From an uncultured Erythrobacter sp. (GTDB lineage Bacteria; Pseudomonadota; Alphaproteobacteria; Sphingomonadales; Sphingomonadaceae), in NCBI GenBank assembly GCA_937899785.1, contig CALCCG010000003.1:1-64000 (forward strand): 64,000 nt of DNA, read 5' to 3'. The translations under genes and the position numbers were made by a program. The notes under the pieces are model-generated. The model was given only the letters and a program-made list of their open reading frames with translations, did not search any database and had not been told where the DNA came from. The stretch's first letter is position 1, and each line of letters begins with the position of its first letter. Shown piece by piece: positions 28,798-38,514 of this stretch.

Positions 28798-30027
28798 ATG
28801 GTAGCAAGGCGGCAATTTCTTGGGGGCTTGGTCGTTGCGGCCGGAGCGCTGACTGCATGTTCCGAAGTCACCAGCGGCGGCGATGAATCGGGCGGACGCG
28901 CGACCAATCCAAAGTCAGCTGGCCTTGATGCCACGGCTCTTGAGGATGCGCTGGTCGGGTCTTCCTATCTTGGTACAGGCGGCGGTGGGAGCCTTGCTGA
29001 AGCGCGAGCGCTGATTGCGAAGGACCTCGCCTCCGGCCTTTCCTTTCGTCTTCTCTCTGTCGACGCCTTGAGCGACACGGACCGTGTCGCCTGCCCTTAT
29101 GGGCTTGCCAGTCTGGCGCCGATGAGCGAGGAAATGGCAGCCAAACTCGAAGGGAATGAAGCCAAGTTTGAAGAGACCGTTCAGCTCGCCTTCGAAACGC
29201 TGGAAGACCATGTTGGGCAAAAGTTCGCAGCGGTGATCCTTGGCGAGATCGGACCTTTAAGCCTAGCCGAGGGCCTTTCGATCGCAGCGCGCCTTGGTGT
29301 CCCGGCCCTTGACGCCGACACCGTCGGTCGTGCCGTCCCTGAGATCAATCAGCACTCAGTTAAGGTTGCAGGGATACCCCTTACTCCCATTGGTGCGGCG
29401 ACGCCCTTCGGCGACCAATTGGTGGTCAAGACTCTGGGAGATCCAAGCCGTGCCGAAGACCTGCTGCGGAGCGTATCGGTGGTCAGCCAGCTTTGCGGGG
29501 TGACCGACAGTCCCATCACCGGACGGCAAGCCCGAGCCAAGGGGACACTCGTCACCGAGAGCTTCACCCTTGCCCAGTCAATCGGCGAAGCGGTTCGTTT
29601 GGCGAAGGAAAGCGGCGGCGATCCTGTTGAAGCGGCGCGCGCTGCGGGCGATGGCTACCTCTTGTTCAAAGGCGCTGTCGCCGACTTTGACTGGCGCGAT
29701 GAAGACGGCTTTCTGGTTGGCACGCTCGATCTTGAAGGCACCGGGGCGTTCGCCGGCCAAAGCTTCAAGACTGACTATAAGAACGAGCACCTTGTTGCGC
29801 GCCGCGACGGCCTTGTAGTGGCGACATGCCCGGACCTTATAAGCGTCATCGATCTTGAGAGCTTTGACGGGGTCAACAATCCCGATTTCACCATGGGGCA
29901 AAGGGTCGCGGTGATGGGCTTTCGCTCCGATCCGCTGTGGCGCGAAGAGGCGGGTCTAAAGGTCTTCAGCCCGGCTTATTTCGGCTACAACTTAGACTAC
30001 GTCCCGATCGAAGAGCGGATCGCCTAA
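28798..30027 (+). CDS. DUF917 family protein with Tat/lipoprotein signal
   Basis: This is a 409-residue protein. The N-terminus has RRQFLGG followed by a hydrophobic stretch and the lipobox LTAC (Cys21), which together suggest Tat export and lipidation. The mature part matches DUF917 (S-methyl-thiohydantoin desulfurase/hydantoinase-associated): ALVGSSYLGTGGGGSLAEAR, and VGRAVPEINQHSVKVAG. Most members are cytosolic and sit beside hydantoinase genes; neither is true here. GGGGGTAGCT precedes the ATG. The substrate is unknown. Confidence 0.8.
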   Translation: MVARRQFLGGLVVAAGALTACSEVTSGGDESGGRATNPKSAGLDATALEDALVGSSYLGTGGGGSLAEARALIAKDLASGLSFRLLSVDALSDTDRVACPYGLASLAPMSEEMAAKLEGNEAKFEETVQLAFETLEDHVGQKFAAVILGEIGPLSLAEGLSIAARLGVPALDADTVGRAVPEINQHSVKVAGIPLTPIGAATPFGDQLVVKTLGDPSRAEDLLRSVSVVSQLCGVTDSPITGRQARAKGTLVTESFTLAQSIGEAVRLAKESGGDPVEAARAAGDGYLLFKGAVADFDWRDEDGFLVGTLDLEGTGAFAGQSFKTDYKNEHLVARRDGLVVATCPDLISVIDLESFDGVNNPDFTMGQRVAVMGFRSDPLWREEAGLKVFSPAYFGYNLDYVPIEERIA

Positions 30028-32285
30028 CCCACAACCCCCGCGCTCGTCAGCACGGCCAGCGTCAGCACGTCGGGCGCGAGCGCGGTCATCGGGGCGATCT
30101 GCACCGGCTTTTCCATGCCCAGCAGCATCGGGCCCACAGTGCTGTTCGATCCGAGCTCGCGCAGCAGCTTAGCCGACAAATTGGCCGATTGCAGGCCCGG
30201 CATCACCAACACATTGGCCGGCCCCGACAGGCGGCTGAACGGGTAAAGCTTCATCACCGCCGGGTTCAGCGCGGCATCGGGCGCCATCTCGCCCTCATAC
30301 TCAAAGCCCGGCTCTTCAGCATCAAGCATCGCCACCGCATCGCGAATGTTGTCGAGCCACTGGCCCGACGGGTTGCCAAAGGTCGAATAAGACAGGAACG
30401 CGACGCGCGGCTCATGGCCCATCCGCCGGGCAACCGCCGCCGTCTCTTTCGCAATGTAGGCCAATTCCGAGGCGCTTGGGCGTTCGTTGATCGTGGTGTC
30501 GGCGAGGAAGGTCGTGTGGTTCTTGCCAATCATCATGTGGATCCCGAAGGGCAAGGCGCCCTCCTTTTTGTCGAGCACCAGATTCACCTCGCGCACCGTC
30601 TGGGCGTAGGTTCGGGTGAGACCTGAGATCATTCCGTCGGCATGGCCCAGCGCCACAAGCAGCGCGGCGAACACGTTGCGCTCTTGATTGACCATACGGC
30701 GCGCGTCACGCTCGGTGTAACCGCGACGCTGCAAACGGTTGTAGAGATAGTCGACCATCGCTGGGACGTGTTGACTGTCCGCTGAGTTCTGAATTTCAAA
30801 GCTCCCGGGGTCCGAGACCGAAAGCTGGTGCAGCTTGTCGAGCACCGCTTTGGTGCGCCCGACCAGGATCGGCGTACCATAGCCAAAATCGCGGAACTGG
30901 ATGGCCGCGCGCAGCACGACCTCCTCTTCCGCCTCGGCGAAAACCATCCGCTTTGGGTTGGCTTTGGCCTCGTTGTAGACTCCGGTGAGCACGCTTGTGG
31001 TCGGGTTGAGGCGGCTTCGCAGCTGGACCCGGTAGGCCTCAAAGTCCTCGATCGGCGCTTTGGCGACGCCCGAATCCATCGCCGCTTTGGCGACCGCAGA
31101 GGACACAACCTCGATCAGGCGCGGATCGAACGGAGCAGGGATAATGTAGTCGGTGCCAAACTTCTGGTTCTTGCCATAAGCGCTCGCCACCTCTTCCGGG
31201 ACACGTTCACGAGCGAGTTCAGCGATGGCGGCCGCAGCAGCCACTTTCATCTCTTCATTGATGGTCGTCGCCTGGACATCAAGCGCGCCGCGAAAAATGA
31301 ACGGGAAACCCAGCACGTTGTTGACTTGGTTGGGAAAATCGCTGCGTCCCGTGGCGATGATCGCATCCGGACGCACCGCTTTGGCTTCGTCTGGCATAAT
31401 CTCGGGAACAGGGTTGGCCATCGCGAAGATGATCGGCTTATCGGCCATCTTTTCCACCCATTCCGGCTTAAGCGCGCCAGCGGCGGAAAGACCCAGGAAG
31501 ATGTCAGCCCCTGCGAGAGCCTCTTCCAAGGTGGTCGCTTTTGTCGCGACGGCGTGAGCGCTCTTCCACTGGTCGACATTCTCGCGGCCAGGAGTGATCG
31601 GGCCGCTCCGATCGCACATGATCACGTTCTCGTGCGGGACGCCCATCGCCTTGATCAGCGCGGTGCAGGCAATCGCCGCAGCGCCGGCCCCGTTCACAAC
31701 GATTTTTACGTCTTTCACATCCCGTTGGGTGAGATGGCACGCGTTGAGCAACCCGGCAGCGGTGATGATCGCCGTGCCGTGCTGATCATCGTGCATGATC
31801 GGGATGTTCATGCGTTCGCGAAGGGCCGCCTCGATAACAAAGCATTCTGGAGCCTTGATATCTTCCAGGTTGATGCCGCCAAAGCTTGGCTCCATCAGCG
31901 CGACCGCCTCGATAAAGGCGTGGGGATCCTCTGTGGCAAGTTCGAGGTCGATCGAATCCACATCCGCAAAGCGCTTAAACAGCACCGCCTTGCCTTCCAT
32001 CACCGGCTTGGAGGCCAAAGCGCCAAGATTGCCGAGACCCAGGATGGCTGAACCATTGGAAATGACCGCCACGAGGTTTGCTTTAGCCGTGTATCGGGCG
32101 GCGAGCGAAGGATCCTCGGCGATGGCCTCTACCGGCGCCGCAACGCCGGGCGAATAGGCAAGGCTAAGGTCGCGCTGCGATGTCATAGGCTTCGTCGCTA
32201 CGACTTCGAGCTTACCGGGCCGAATGGTCTCGTGATAAAACAACGCTTCGCGCGTCGTGAAGCCACCCTTCGGTTCGTCAGCGAT
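30024..32285 (-). CDS. maeB: NADP-dependent malic enzyme with phosphotransacetylase domain, probable ATC start
   Basis: The N-terminal malic enzyme domain (about 15-430: SLAYSPGVAAP, MHDDQHGTAIITAAGLLN, GAGAAAIACTAL) is followed by a phosphotransacetylase-like domain (about 435-750), the usual MaeB architecture. It converts malate to pyruvate and CO2 with NADPH. No ATG, GTG or TTG gives the conserved N-terminus. The in-frame codon ATC at 32285-32283 stands 5 bases after a perfect AGGAGG and would start (M)ADEPKGGFTTREALFYH. The TTG at 32243 has no ribosome-binding site and cuts conserved residues. The stop overlaps the convergent DUF917 gene by four bases. Confidence 0.93.
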   Translation of the reverse strand: MADEPKGGFTTREALFYHETIRPGKLEVVATKPMTSQRDLSLAYSPGVAAPVEAIAEDPSLAARYTAKANLVAVISNGSAILGLGNLGALASKPVMEGKAVLFKRFADVDSIDLELATEDPHAFIEAVALMEPSFGGINLEDIKAPECFVIEAALRERMNIPIMHDDQHGTAIITAAGLLNACHLTQRDVKDVKIVVNGAGAAAIACTALIKAMGVPHENVIMCDRSGPITPGRENVDQWKSAHAVATKATTLEEALAGADIFLGLSAAGALKPEWVEKMADKPIIFAMANPVPEIMPDEAKAVRPDAIIATGRSDFPNQVNNVLGFPFIFRGALDVQATTINEEMKVAAAAAIAELARERVPEEVASAYGKNQKFGTDYIIPAPFDPRLIEVVSSAVAKAAMDSGVAKAPIEDFEAYRVQLRSRLNPTTSVLTGVYNEAKANPKRMVFAEAEEEVVLRAAIQFRDFGYGTPILVGRTKAVLDKLHQLSVSDPGSFEIQNSADSQHVPAMVDYLYNRLQRRGYTERDARRMVNQERNVFAALLVALGHADGMISGLTRTYAQTVREVNLVLDKKEGALPFGIHMMIGKNHTTFLADTTINERPSASELAYIAKETAAVARRMGHEPRVAFLSYSTFGNPSGQWLDNIRDAVAMLDAEEPGFEYEGEMAPDAALNPAVMKLYPFSRLSGPANVLVMPGLQSANLSAKLLRELGSNSTVGPMLLGMEKPVQIAPMTALAPDVLTLAVLTSAGVVG

Positions 32286-32290
32286 AAGTA

Positions 32291-32296
32291 CCTCCT
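32291..32296 (-). promoter_or_regulatory. Perfect Shine-Dalgarno that decides the maeB start
   Basis: AGGAGG on the minus strand is followed by TACTT and then ATC. It sits 48 bases upstream of the nearest conventional start codon in that frame, so it cannot serve that codon. Confidence 0.7.
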
Positions 32297-32431
32297 GTTG
32301 CCGCCCTTCCTTCGGCGTTTAGACGGCGATCGTTACAAGTCATAGGAGAATTGCGTCTTTCGAGGAGGGATCAGGGGATAGCCCGTAAGGGCGACCTCCC
32401 GAATCGGCTTAAGGCTGATAACCACAGCCAA

Positions 32432-35077
32432 ATGGCCGCTGCCTCGTCACCCAAACCCACTCCGATGATGGAGCAATATCTCGCTCTCAAAGCAGAAGCG
32501 TCGGGCTCGCTGTTGTTTTATCGTATGGGCGACTTCTTCGAATTGTTCTTTGATGACGCAAAGCGCGCCTCTGCCATTCTCGACATCGCTTTGACCGCGC
32601 GCGGCGAGCATGACGGAGAGCCCGTCGCCATGTGCGGCGTTCCCGTGCATTCCGCTGAAGCGTATCTCGCGCGGCTGATCAAGGCGGGCGAGAGGGTCGC
32701 TATCGCTGAACAAGTCGAAACGCCCGACGAGGCCAAGGCGCGCGCCAAACGCGAGGGCAAGCCATCTTCCAAGGCGTTAGTGAAACGCGACATTGTGCGT
32801 TTTGTGACAGCGGGAACGCTAACCGAGGAGGCGTTGCTTGAACCGCGCCGGTCCAATGTTCTGGCAGCCCTGGCCAAACTGCGCGAAACCATCGGCATCG
32901 CGTCGGTCGACATTTCAACCGGGGTGATGGTGCTGGCCGAATGCTCTTCTGAATTGCTGGGCGCGGAGTTGGCCCGGCTGGGCCCGAGCGAGGTGGTGGT
33001 GCCCGATGGATGGGCTCAGAGCGCCCCCGAAGACCCAGCCCTCCATGCGCGCGCAAGCTTTGACAGCGACAGCGGAGCGGCGCGCCTGGCCGGATTGCAC
33101 GGCGTCGCTACGCTGGACGGCTTTGGAGAATTCTCGCGCGCGATGTGCGCGGCAGCCGGGGGCTTGCTTGGCTATCTTGACCATGTGGGTCGCGGGTCGC
33201 TGCCGCTTCTTCTTCCGCCGCAGACGCACGCAGGTCAGACGACAATGGTGATGGATGAGGCGACGCGCGCGAGCCTTGAAATCCTCTCCAGCAGCGGTGG
33301 GTCCAGGGCCGGCAGCCTTGTGGCGACATTGGATCGCTGCGCAACAGGCGCCGGATCACGTCTTCTCGCTGAGGATCTGTCTTCCCCCTTACTGAGCGCT
33401 CCGATGATCACCGAGCGGCTTGCCGTCGTCCAATTTTTTCGCGATCGCCCGATAGAACGCGCCAGCCTGCGCGATCTTCTGCGCGGCCTTCCCGATCTGA
33501 GCCGTGCCCTGGGTCGGATCGTCGCCGATCGAGGGTCCCCGCGAGATCTTGGGCAAATCCGCGATGGCCTGCTTGAAGCCCAACGCATCGAGACAGGTCT
33601 GCGCGCTCTACCCGATAAACCGCCGCTTCTTGAGGCGCTCTTGCCCGGTCTTACAGGGCATGGCGCCTTGACCGATTGGATGACGCGCGCACTGGTTTCC
33701 GCTCCGCCGACAGAGCGCGCTGGTGGCGGCTTTATTGCAGAGGGCTATGACGCCGGACTGGACGAGCTGCGCTCAATATCCGGCAGCGCGCGCCGCGCCA
33801 TCGCCGCTATGGAGGCGCGATACCGCGAGGAAACAGGTATCGCGAGCCTCAAGATCAAGCATAACGGCGTGCTTGGCTATTTCATCGAAGTCCCCAGCCG
33901 TCACGCGGACCGCCTGATGGAACCGGACAGCGGCTTTACGCACCGGCAGACCATGAAAGGCGCGGTGCGGTTCAACTCGCTCAGCCTGCATGAGGAAGCT
34001 TCGCGAATCTCGGAGGCCGGCGGTCGGGCTATGGCGGCGGAAGAAGCGCATTTTGAAGAATTGGTCGCCGCCATCATTGCGGCCCGCGAGAAGATCGCCG
34101 ACACCGCCGCTGCGGTGGCAAGGATCGATGTCGCGGCCGGCAACGCCGAACGCGCAGCGGAGGGCGATTGGTGTCGGCCGGACATTGAAGAAACCCCCGG
34201 CCTCTCCATCACGGCTGGGCGTCACCCGGTGGTTGAAGCGGCGCTCACGCAAACCCGCGACCGCTTTGTGGCAAACGATTGCGCTCTGAACACCGACAAT
34301 CGGCTCTGGCTCATCGGGGGGCCGAATATGGGCGGGAAATCGACGTTTCTGCGGCAGAACGCGCTCATTGTTCTCATGGCTCAGGCGGGGTGTTTCGTTC
34401 CCGCCGAAGCGGCGCGCATTGGCCTGGTTGACCGCTTGTTCAGCCGAGTGGGCGCGTCCGACAATCTGGCGCGCGGGCGCTCAACCTTTATGGTGGAGAT
34501 GGTCGAAACCGCCGCGATCCTCTCGCAGGCGACGCCCAGCAGCTTTGTCATCCTCGATGAAGTCGGGCGTGGAACGTCAACCTATGACGGCGTCGCTTTG
34601 GCTTGGGCGGTCGTCGAAGCGGTGCACTCGCAGATTGGCTGCCGTTGCCTGTTCGCAACCCATTACCATGAACTCGCACGCCTTTCTGAAAGCTGCGAAG
34701 CGCTTTCATTGCATCATGTTCGCGCGCGTGAGTGGAAGGGCGAACTGGTTTTGCTTCACGAACTGGCTGAAGGGCCGGCAGACCGGTCCTATGGCCTGGC
34801 CGTGGCAAAGCTGGCCGGTGTGCCTCCACCGGTTGTTGCGCGAGCCAAGGCGGTGTTGGAGCGTTTGGAGAAGACGCGTGCGGAAACCGGCGGGATTGCC
34901 GCGGGCCTTGGCGATTTACCCCTCTTTGCCGCTTCGGCCGTGCCTGATGACACGCCGCAATCGGCATCAGACGAGCTGGCTGATCGCCTCGCTCAAACGG
35001 ATCTGGACGCGCTTTCGCCGCGCGAAGCGCTCGACCTTCTCTATGATTTAAAGCGCGACATGGCTGAGCGGCGTTGA
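32432..35077 (+). CDS. mutS: DNA mismatch repair protein MutS
   Basis: This 881-residue protein recognises mismatches. The mismatch-binding region has [15 protein letters not shown]. The ATPase domain has Walker [16 protein letters not shown] and Walker [17 protein letters not shown]. Domain order and length are typical of alphaproteobacteria. ATG 32432 ([20 protein letters not shown]) fits homologues. An in-frame TTG at 32351 behind AGGAG would add 27 residues and is less likely. Confidence 0.96.
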   Translation: MAAASSPKPTPMMEQYLALKAEASGSLLFYRMGDFFELFFDDAKRASAILDIALTARGEHDGEPVAMCGVPVHSAEAYLARLIKAGERVAIAEQVETPDEAKARAKREGKPSSKALVKRDIVRFVTAGTLTEEALLEPRRSNVLAALAKLRETIGIASVDISTGVMVLAECSSELLGAELARLGPSEVVVPDGWAQSAPEDPALHARASFDSDSGAARLAGLHGVATLDGFGEFSRAMCAAAGGLLGYLDHVGRGSLPLLLPPQTHAGQTTMVMDEATRASLEILSSSGGSRAGSLVATLDRCATGAGSRLLAEDLSSPLLSAPMITERLAVVQFFRDRPIERASLRDLLRGLPDLSRALGRIVADRGSPRDLGQIRDGLLEAQRIETGLRALPDKPPLLEALLPGLTGHGALTDWMTRALVSAPPTERAGGGFIAEGYDAGLDELRSISGSARRAIAAMEARYREETGIASLKIKHNGVLGYFIEVPSRHADRLMEPDSGFTHRQTMKGAVRFNSLSLHEEASRISEAGGRAMAAEEAHFEELVAAIIAAREKIADTAAAVARIDVAAGNAERAAEGDWCRPDIEETPGLSITAGRHPVVEAALTQTRDRFVANDCALNTDNRLWLIGGPNMGGKSTFLRQNALIVLMAQAGCFVPAEAARIGLVDRLFSRVGASDNLARGRSTFMVEMVETAAILSQATPSSFVILDEVGRGTSTYDGVALAWAVVEAVHSQIGCRCLFATHYHELARLSESCEALSLHHVRAREWKGELVLLHELAEGPADRSYGLAVAKLAGVPPPVVARAKAVLERLEKTRAETGGIAAGLGDLPLFAASAVPDDTPQSASDELADRLAQTDLDALSPREALDLLYDLKRDMAERR

Positions 35078-35128
35078 CGCAGGCGGAGACTACCAAACCT
35101 TAACCGCCTATGGGCTAAAGCCGCGGTC

Positions 35129-35611
35129 ATGGCTGACGGTGTTTTGGCAAACAGTAAGAACGCTCTGATCTTTGCTGGTGGCGTTATTGCGTGCGCCGTC
35201 CTGCTCGCGACGACCATCGGGTCGCAGTTCACGCCCAAGGACCAAGGCGAAGCCGTCGAAGAGCAAGACGTGCCCCGCACAAGGACAGCCACGGCCAGTC
35301 CCTCGCGGCAACGGCCTCGCTCAGCCAGCGCTTCGGCGCCATCAGAAACCGAGTTTTTCGGGGACTTTGAGGGTTTCGCCGATGATAAAGCGCTGATCGA
35401 TGACACCGCTGGTTTTGATCCCAGTCCCGCCGATGAATCCAGCGTGATCTTGGAAGAGGCCCCCTCCTTCGAAGAGCCTGACGCGCAATCATCGCGATTG
35501 ACCAATCAGCCATCACGCTTGGAGCAAGAGCGCGAGGCGCCCACTAAGAGGCCCAAAAGAGGTGACGTCCCGGATGATGTGAACTGGGTCTCGAAGAGCG
35601 GGCAACGTTGA
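35129..35611 (+). CDS. Single-pass membrane protein, unknown
   Basis: This 160-residue protein has one N-terminal membrane helix (about 12-32, NALIFAGGVIACAVLLATTI) and a low-complexity, Ser/Pro/Arg then acidic tail that is likely disordered. I do not recognise a family. It follows mutS by 51 bases on the same strand. Confidence 0.6.
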   Translation: MADGVLANSKNALIFAGGVIACAVLLATTIGSQFTPKDQGEAVEEQDVPRTRTATASPSRQRPRSASASAPSETEFFGDFEGFADDKALIDDTAGFDPSPADESSVILEEAPSFEEPDAQSSRLTNQPSRLEQEREAPTKRPKRGDVPDDVNWVSKSGQR

Positions 35612-35644
35612 ACGCAGGGCCGTGCGGATCCCCTGCGGGTTGGG

Positions 35645-36514
35645 TCAACGGGTGGGCACCGGCGCTTCGCCGGAATAGTCGTAAAAGCCGCGACCGGTCT
35701 TGCGTCCCAGCCAGCCAGCCTCGACATACTTCACAAGCAGCGGTGCGGGGCGATACTTGCTGTCACGCGTCGTCTTGTACAGCACTTTGATAATATCAAG
35801 ACACGTATCCAGCCCAACAAAGTCAGCAAGCTGGAGAGGCCCCATCGGGTGGTTGAGACCAAGGCGGCAGCCCTTGTCGATATCTTCGATCCCTGCGGTC
35901 GACTGACCCAGCACAAACACCGCTTCGTTGATCATCGGCAGCAAGATACGGTTAACGACAAAACCCGGCTCATCCTGGCTAAGCACCACCTCTTTGCCCA
36001 ACCCTTCGGCAAAGGCCGTGACCCGGTCGGTTGTTACTTGTGCGGTCGCAAGGCCGGGAATGACTTCTATCAGGCCCATGACCGGCACCGGGTTGAAGAA
36101 ATGCAGCCCGATAAAACGGGATGGGTCTGGCGAATGGTTCGCCATACGCGTGATCGGGATCGAGCTCGTGTTGGACGCCATGATCGCGGTGGCGGAGAGC
36201 ACTTTGCCCGCGTTCTCAAAGATCGCTTGCTTGATCGGTTCCTTCTCAGTCGCCGCTTCGATGATCAGGTCAGCGCTCTCCATCGCGGCGTAGTCGCCAA
36301 CCGGTGTGATCCGCTCAAGCAGCGCCTCGGCTGCGTCCGCTTCGATCTTGCCGCGACCAACCTGTTTGGCCACCGCCTTGTCGACCCGCGCCTTGCCCGC
36401 CTCGGCGTGTGCAAGATCGATATCGGCGAGGATTACATGCATGCCTTGCCCGGCGACGGTCTGAGCGATCCCGGTTCCCATCTGGCCGGCTCCGATAACC
36501 GCGATATTCCGCAT
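35645..36514 (-). CDS. hbd: 3-hydroxybutyryl-CoA dehydrogenase
   Basis: This 289-residue NAD(P)-dependent enzyme interconverts 3-hydroxybutyryl-CoA and acetoacetyl-CoA. The Rossmann motif is [13 protein letters not shown]. The catalytic His/Glu region is [19 protein letters not shown], and the C-terminal domain has [21 protein letters not shown] 36514 behind GGGAAA is used; the longer frame adds a non-conserved leader. It may act with the scoAB products in acetoacetyl-CoA metabolism. Confidence 0.94.
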   Translation of the reverse strand: MRNIAVIGAGQMGTGIAQTVAGQGMHVILADIDLAHAEAGKARVDKAVAKQVGRGKIEADAAEALLERITPVGDYAAMESADLIIEAATEKEPIKQAIFENAGKVLSATAIMASNTSSIPITRMANHSPDPSRFIGLHFFNPVPVMGLIEVIPGLATAQVTTDRVTAFAEGLGKEVVLSQDEPGFVVNRILLPMINEAVFVLGQSTAGIEDIDKGCRLGLNHPMGPLQLADFVGLDTCLDIIKVLYKTTRDSKYRPAPLLVKYVEAGWLGRKTGRGFYDYSGEAPVPTR

Positions 36515-36626
36515 AGCAGCATTTCCCTTCGCATGTGCAGCAACTGACGTGGCTCGCGTCGTTAGCGGCGCAAACAAGGGATGGCTAGAGCGTTGGGAGC
36601 CTCAGGGGCTGCAGGGCGATAGCGCC

Positions 36627-37202
36627 TTAGCGGTTGGCACCGGGCACCCACTTTACATCGTCAGCGCCGTTGGCGTTGGTGACGCGGGCGAGGACAAAGA
36701 GCAGATCGGAAAGCCGATTGATGTAAATGAGCGCCGCGGGGTTGACCTCGGTCTTTGCCGCCAGTTCCGTCATAGCGCGCTCCGCCGCGCGAGCGCTGGC
36801 GCGCGCGATATGAACGCGCGCAGCCGCCTCGCTGCCGCCGGGAAGCACAAAGCTGGTGAGGGGCTGGAGGTCCTCGTTAAGCGCGTCGATCTGGCTCTCA
36901 AGCCACTCAGCTTGGCTTGGCACGATACGCAGCGCCATCTGCGATGGAGTAAAGTCTGCGTCAGGAGCCGGCGTCGCAAGGTCCGCACCGAGATCGAAGA
37001 GGTCGTTCTGGATCCGCGTGAGCGCCGCTCGGTGTGCCTTGTCTTCAAGCGCGCAAATCGCCAGCCCGATAGCGCTGTTTGTCTCATCGACTGCGCCCAT
37101 CGCTGCAATCCGCGCGGAGTGCTTTGGCGTGCGCGATCCGTCAACGAGGCCCGTTGTCCCATCGTCGCCCGTGCGGGTGTAAATCTTGTTCAGTTTGACC
37201 AT
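36627..37202 (-). CDS. Cob(I)alamin adenosyltransferase, PduO type
   Basis: This 191-residue enzyme transfers the adenosyl group of ATP to cobalamin to make coenzyme B12. The ATP-binding N-terminus KIYTRTGDDGTTGLVDGSR and the later VDETNSAIGLA and RARAAERAMTEL-like helix are typical. It follows the HIG1 gene by 12 bases, a pairing I have seen often in alphaproteobacteria. Confidence 0.94.
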   Translation of the reverse strand: MVKLNKIYTRTGDDGTTGLVDGSRTPKHSARIAAMGAVDETNSAIGLAICALEDKAHRAALTRIQNDLFDLGADLATPAPDADFTPSQMALRIVPSQAEWLESQIDALNEDLQPLTSFVLPGGSEAAARVHIARASARAAERAMTELAAKTEVNPAALIYINRLSDLLFVLARVTNANGADDVKWVPGANR

Positions 37203-37214
37203 GGGAGTTGCGTC

Positions 37215-37457
37215 TTAATCCCCGCCAGCCGCGGCGAGCAGTCCGATCACCACAACGACCGCGATCGCGGCAGCCTGATACTTGATGCGGGCGAACATGG
37301 CCTTGTTCTGCATGTTCTGCATCTCGGTGACGGTTTCGCCCTCCCCGCTTTCCAGATTGATTTTGGTTGTTTTCAAGAACGCGACCACTCCCTTCACAAG
37401 GGAGTAAACGACAAGCCCGGCCAGGGCCACGAACACAGCGACGAGCAAATAGATCAT
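37215..37457 (-). CDS. HIG1-domain twin transmembrane protein
   Basis: This 80-residue protein has two membrane helices (about 2-27 and 58-76) flanking a charged loop with KINLESGEGETVTEMQNMQN, and KAMFARIKYQAAAIAV matches the HIG1 domain. Mitochondrial relatives associate with respiratory complexes; the bacterial role is not settled. It lies between gluQ and the pduO-type gene in one probable operon. Confidence 0.88.
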   Translation of the reverse strand: MIYLLVAVFVALAGLVVYSLVKGVVAFLKTTKINLESGEGETVTEMQNMQNKAMFARIKYQAAAIAVVVVIGLLAAAGGD

Positions 37458-37482
37458 GGCTCTCTAAATAGCTCGCTCGCCC

Positions 37483-38313
37483 TCAGGTTCCAGCGATCTT
37501 TGCATGGGCGCGCCATCGCACGCGCAATTCCTCGGCCAGCGCCCGGCCATTTTCGCCGGCGCGGCGTTGATCACCAAGCGCGGGCGAGCCGCGACGCTTC
37601 GACAGCTTCTTCCCTTGATCGTCCATCAACAGGCCGTGGTGATGCCAACGCGGAACGGGAAGATCGAACAAGGCCTGAAGGAGCCGGTGAATGTGGCTCG
37701 CAGCGAAAAGGTCCCTGCCCCGGGTCACAAGCGTCACGCCGTCCTCAGCATCGTCCAGCACGACCGCCAGATGGTAGCTCGCCGGGGCATCCTTCCGCAC
37801 GATCACCAGATCGCCAAAGTCGCTGGGGTCAACCTCCACACATCCGGCCTCCTCATCGCTCCAAACCAGTCGGCCCGCTTCGGCCATCGCCTTTTCAACA
37901 TCCAGTCTCCAAGCGACGGGAGCGGTCGGATCGAGCCTTTTCCCCTTGCAGGTCCCAGGATAGATCAGGCCTTCCTCGCCCCGCCGCGCACCGGCCGCTT
38001 CGATCTCTTTGCGGGTGCACACGCACGGATATAGGAGCCCCCTGTCGATCAGATCGCTCGCCGCCAGGGCGTAGCGCTCAAGTCGGGTCGATTGGGCTGG
38101 CACTTCACGCCACTCCAGACCAAGCCATTCCAGGTTGCGGCGATACTCATCGATCAGCTCTGGTCGGGTGCGCCCGCCATCGATGTCCTCGATCCGCAAG
38201 AGAAATTCTCCGCCGGCTTCGTGTGCGAGATCATGGGCAACGACCGCTGAAAAAGCGTGGCCACGATGCATCGGGCCATTGGGACTTGGCGCAAAGCGGG
38301 TGACTAGGGGCAT
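37483..38313 (-). CDS. gluQ: Glutamyl-Q tRNA(Asp) synthetase
   Basis: This 276-residue GluRS paralogue lacks the anticodon-binding domain and attaches glutamate to queuosine in tRNA(Asp). It has the HIGH-like motif PNGPMHRGHAFSA, the zinc-binding CVCTRKE and KKLSKRRGSPALG (KMSKS-like). QueC elsewhere in this window shows that queuosine is made or handled. Confidence 0.93.
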   Translation of the reverse strand: MPLVTRFAPSPNGPMHRGHAFSAVVAHDLAHEAGGEFLLRIEDIDGGRTRPELIDEYRRNLEWLGLEWREVPAQSTRLERYALAASDLIDRGLLYPCVCTRKEIEAAGARRGEEGLIYPGTCKGKRLDPTAPVAWRLDVEKAMAEAGRLVWSDEEAGCVEVDPSDFGDLVIVRKDAPASYHLAVVLDDAEDGVTLVTRGRDLFAASHIHRLLQALFDLPVPRWHHHGLLMDDQGKKLSKRRGSPALGDQRRAGENGRALAEELRVRWRAHAKIAGT

Positions 38314-38382
38314 GGTCGCCTCACTCTTGGCATAGAGCCGCCGCGCGCGCCATCCACGCCTTACTCTCAGCCTCTAAACAGT

Positions 38383-38391
38383 TTATCCACA
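38383..38391. promoter_or_regulatory. Perfect DnaA box
   Basis: TTATCCACA, the consensus DnaA box, lies in the gap between gluQ and the HNH gene. A GANTC site (GACTC, 38461-38465) lies 70 bases further on. A single box does not make an origin; regulation by DnaA is possible. Confidence 0.45.
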
Positions 38392-38514
38392 GGCTGCCCA
38401 CAGTCTTACTCAAAAGAGCGGGCCATTCCTCGTCGTGGATAGCACGCTTGTAACGGCTTTGACTCTTTCCCTTGCCACGGCATGATCGCATTCAATCAGG
38501 GAGGGACGCGAAAC

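Noticed and set aside
30828-32051. 407-codon frame opposite maeB
   Set aside because: It is a shadow of a recognised enzyme, with no ribosome-binding site or motif.
36549-38303. 584-codon plus-strand frame
   Set aside because: It runs antisense to hbd, pduO-type, HIG1 and gluQ, is rich in Arg/His/Pro and has no domain. High GC explains it.
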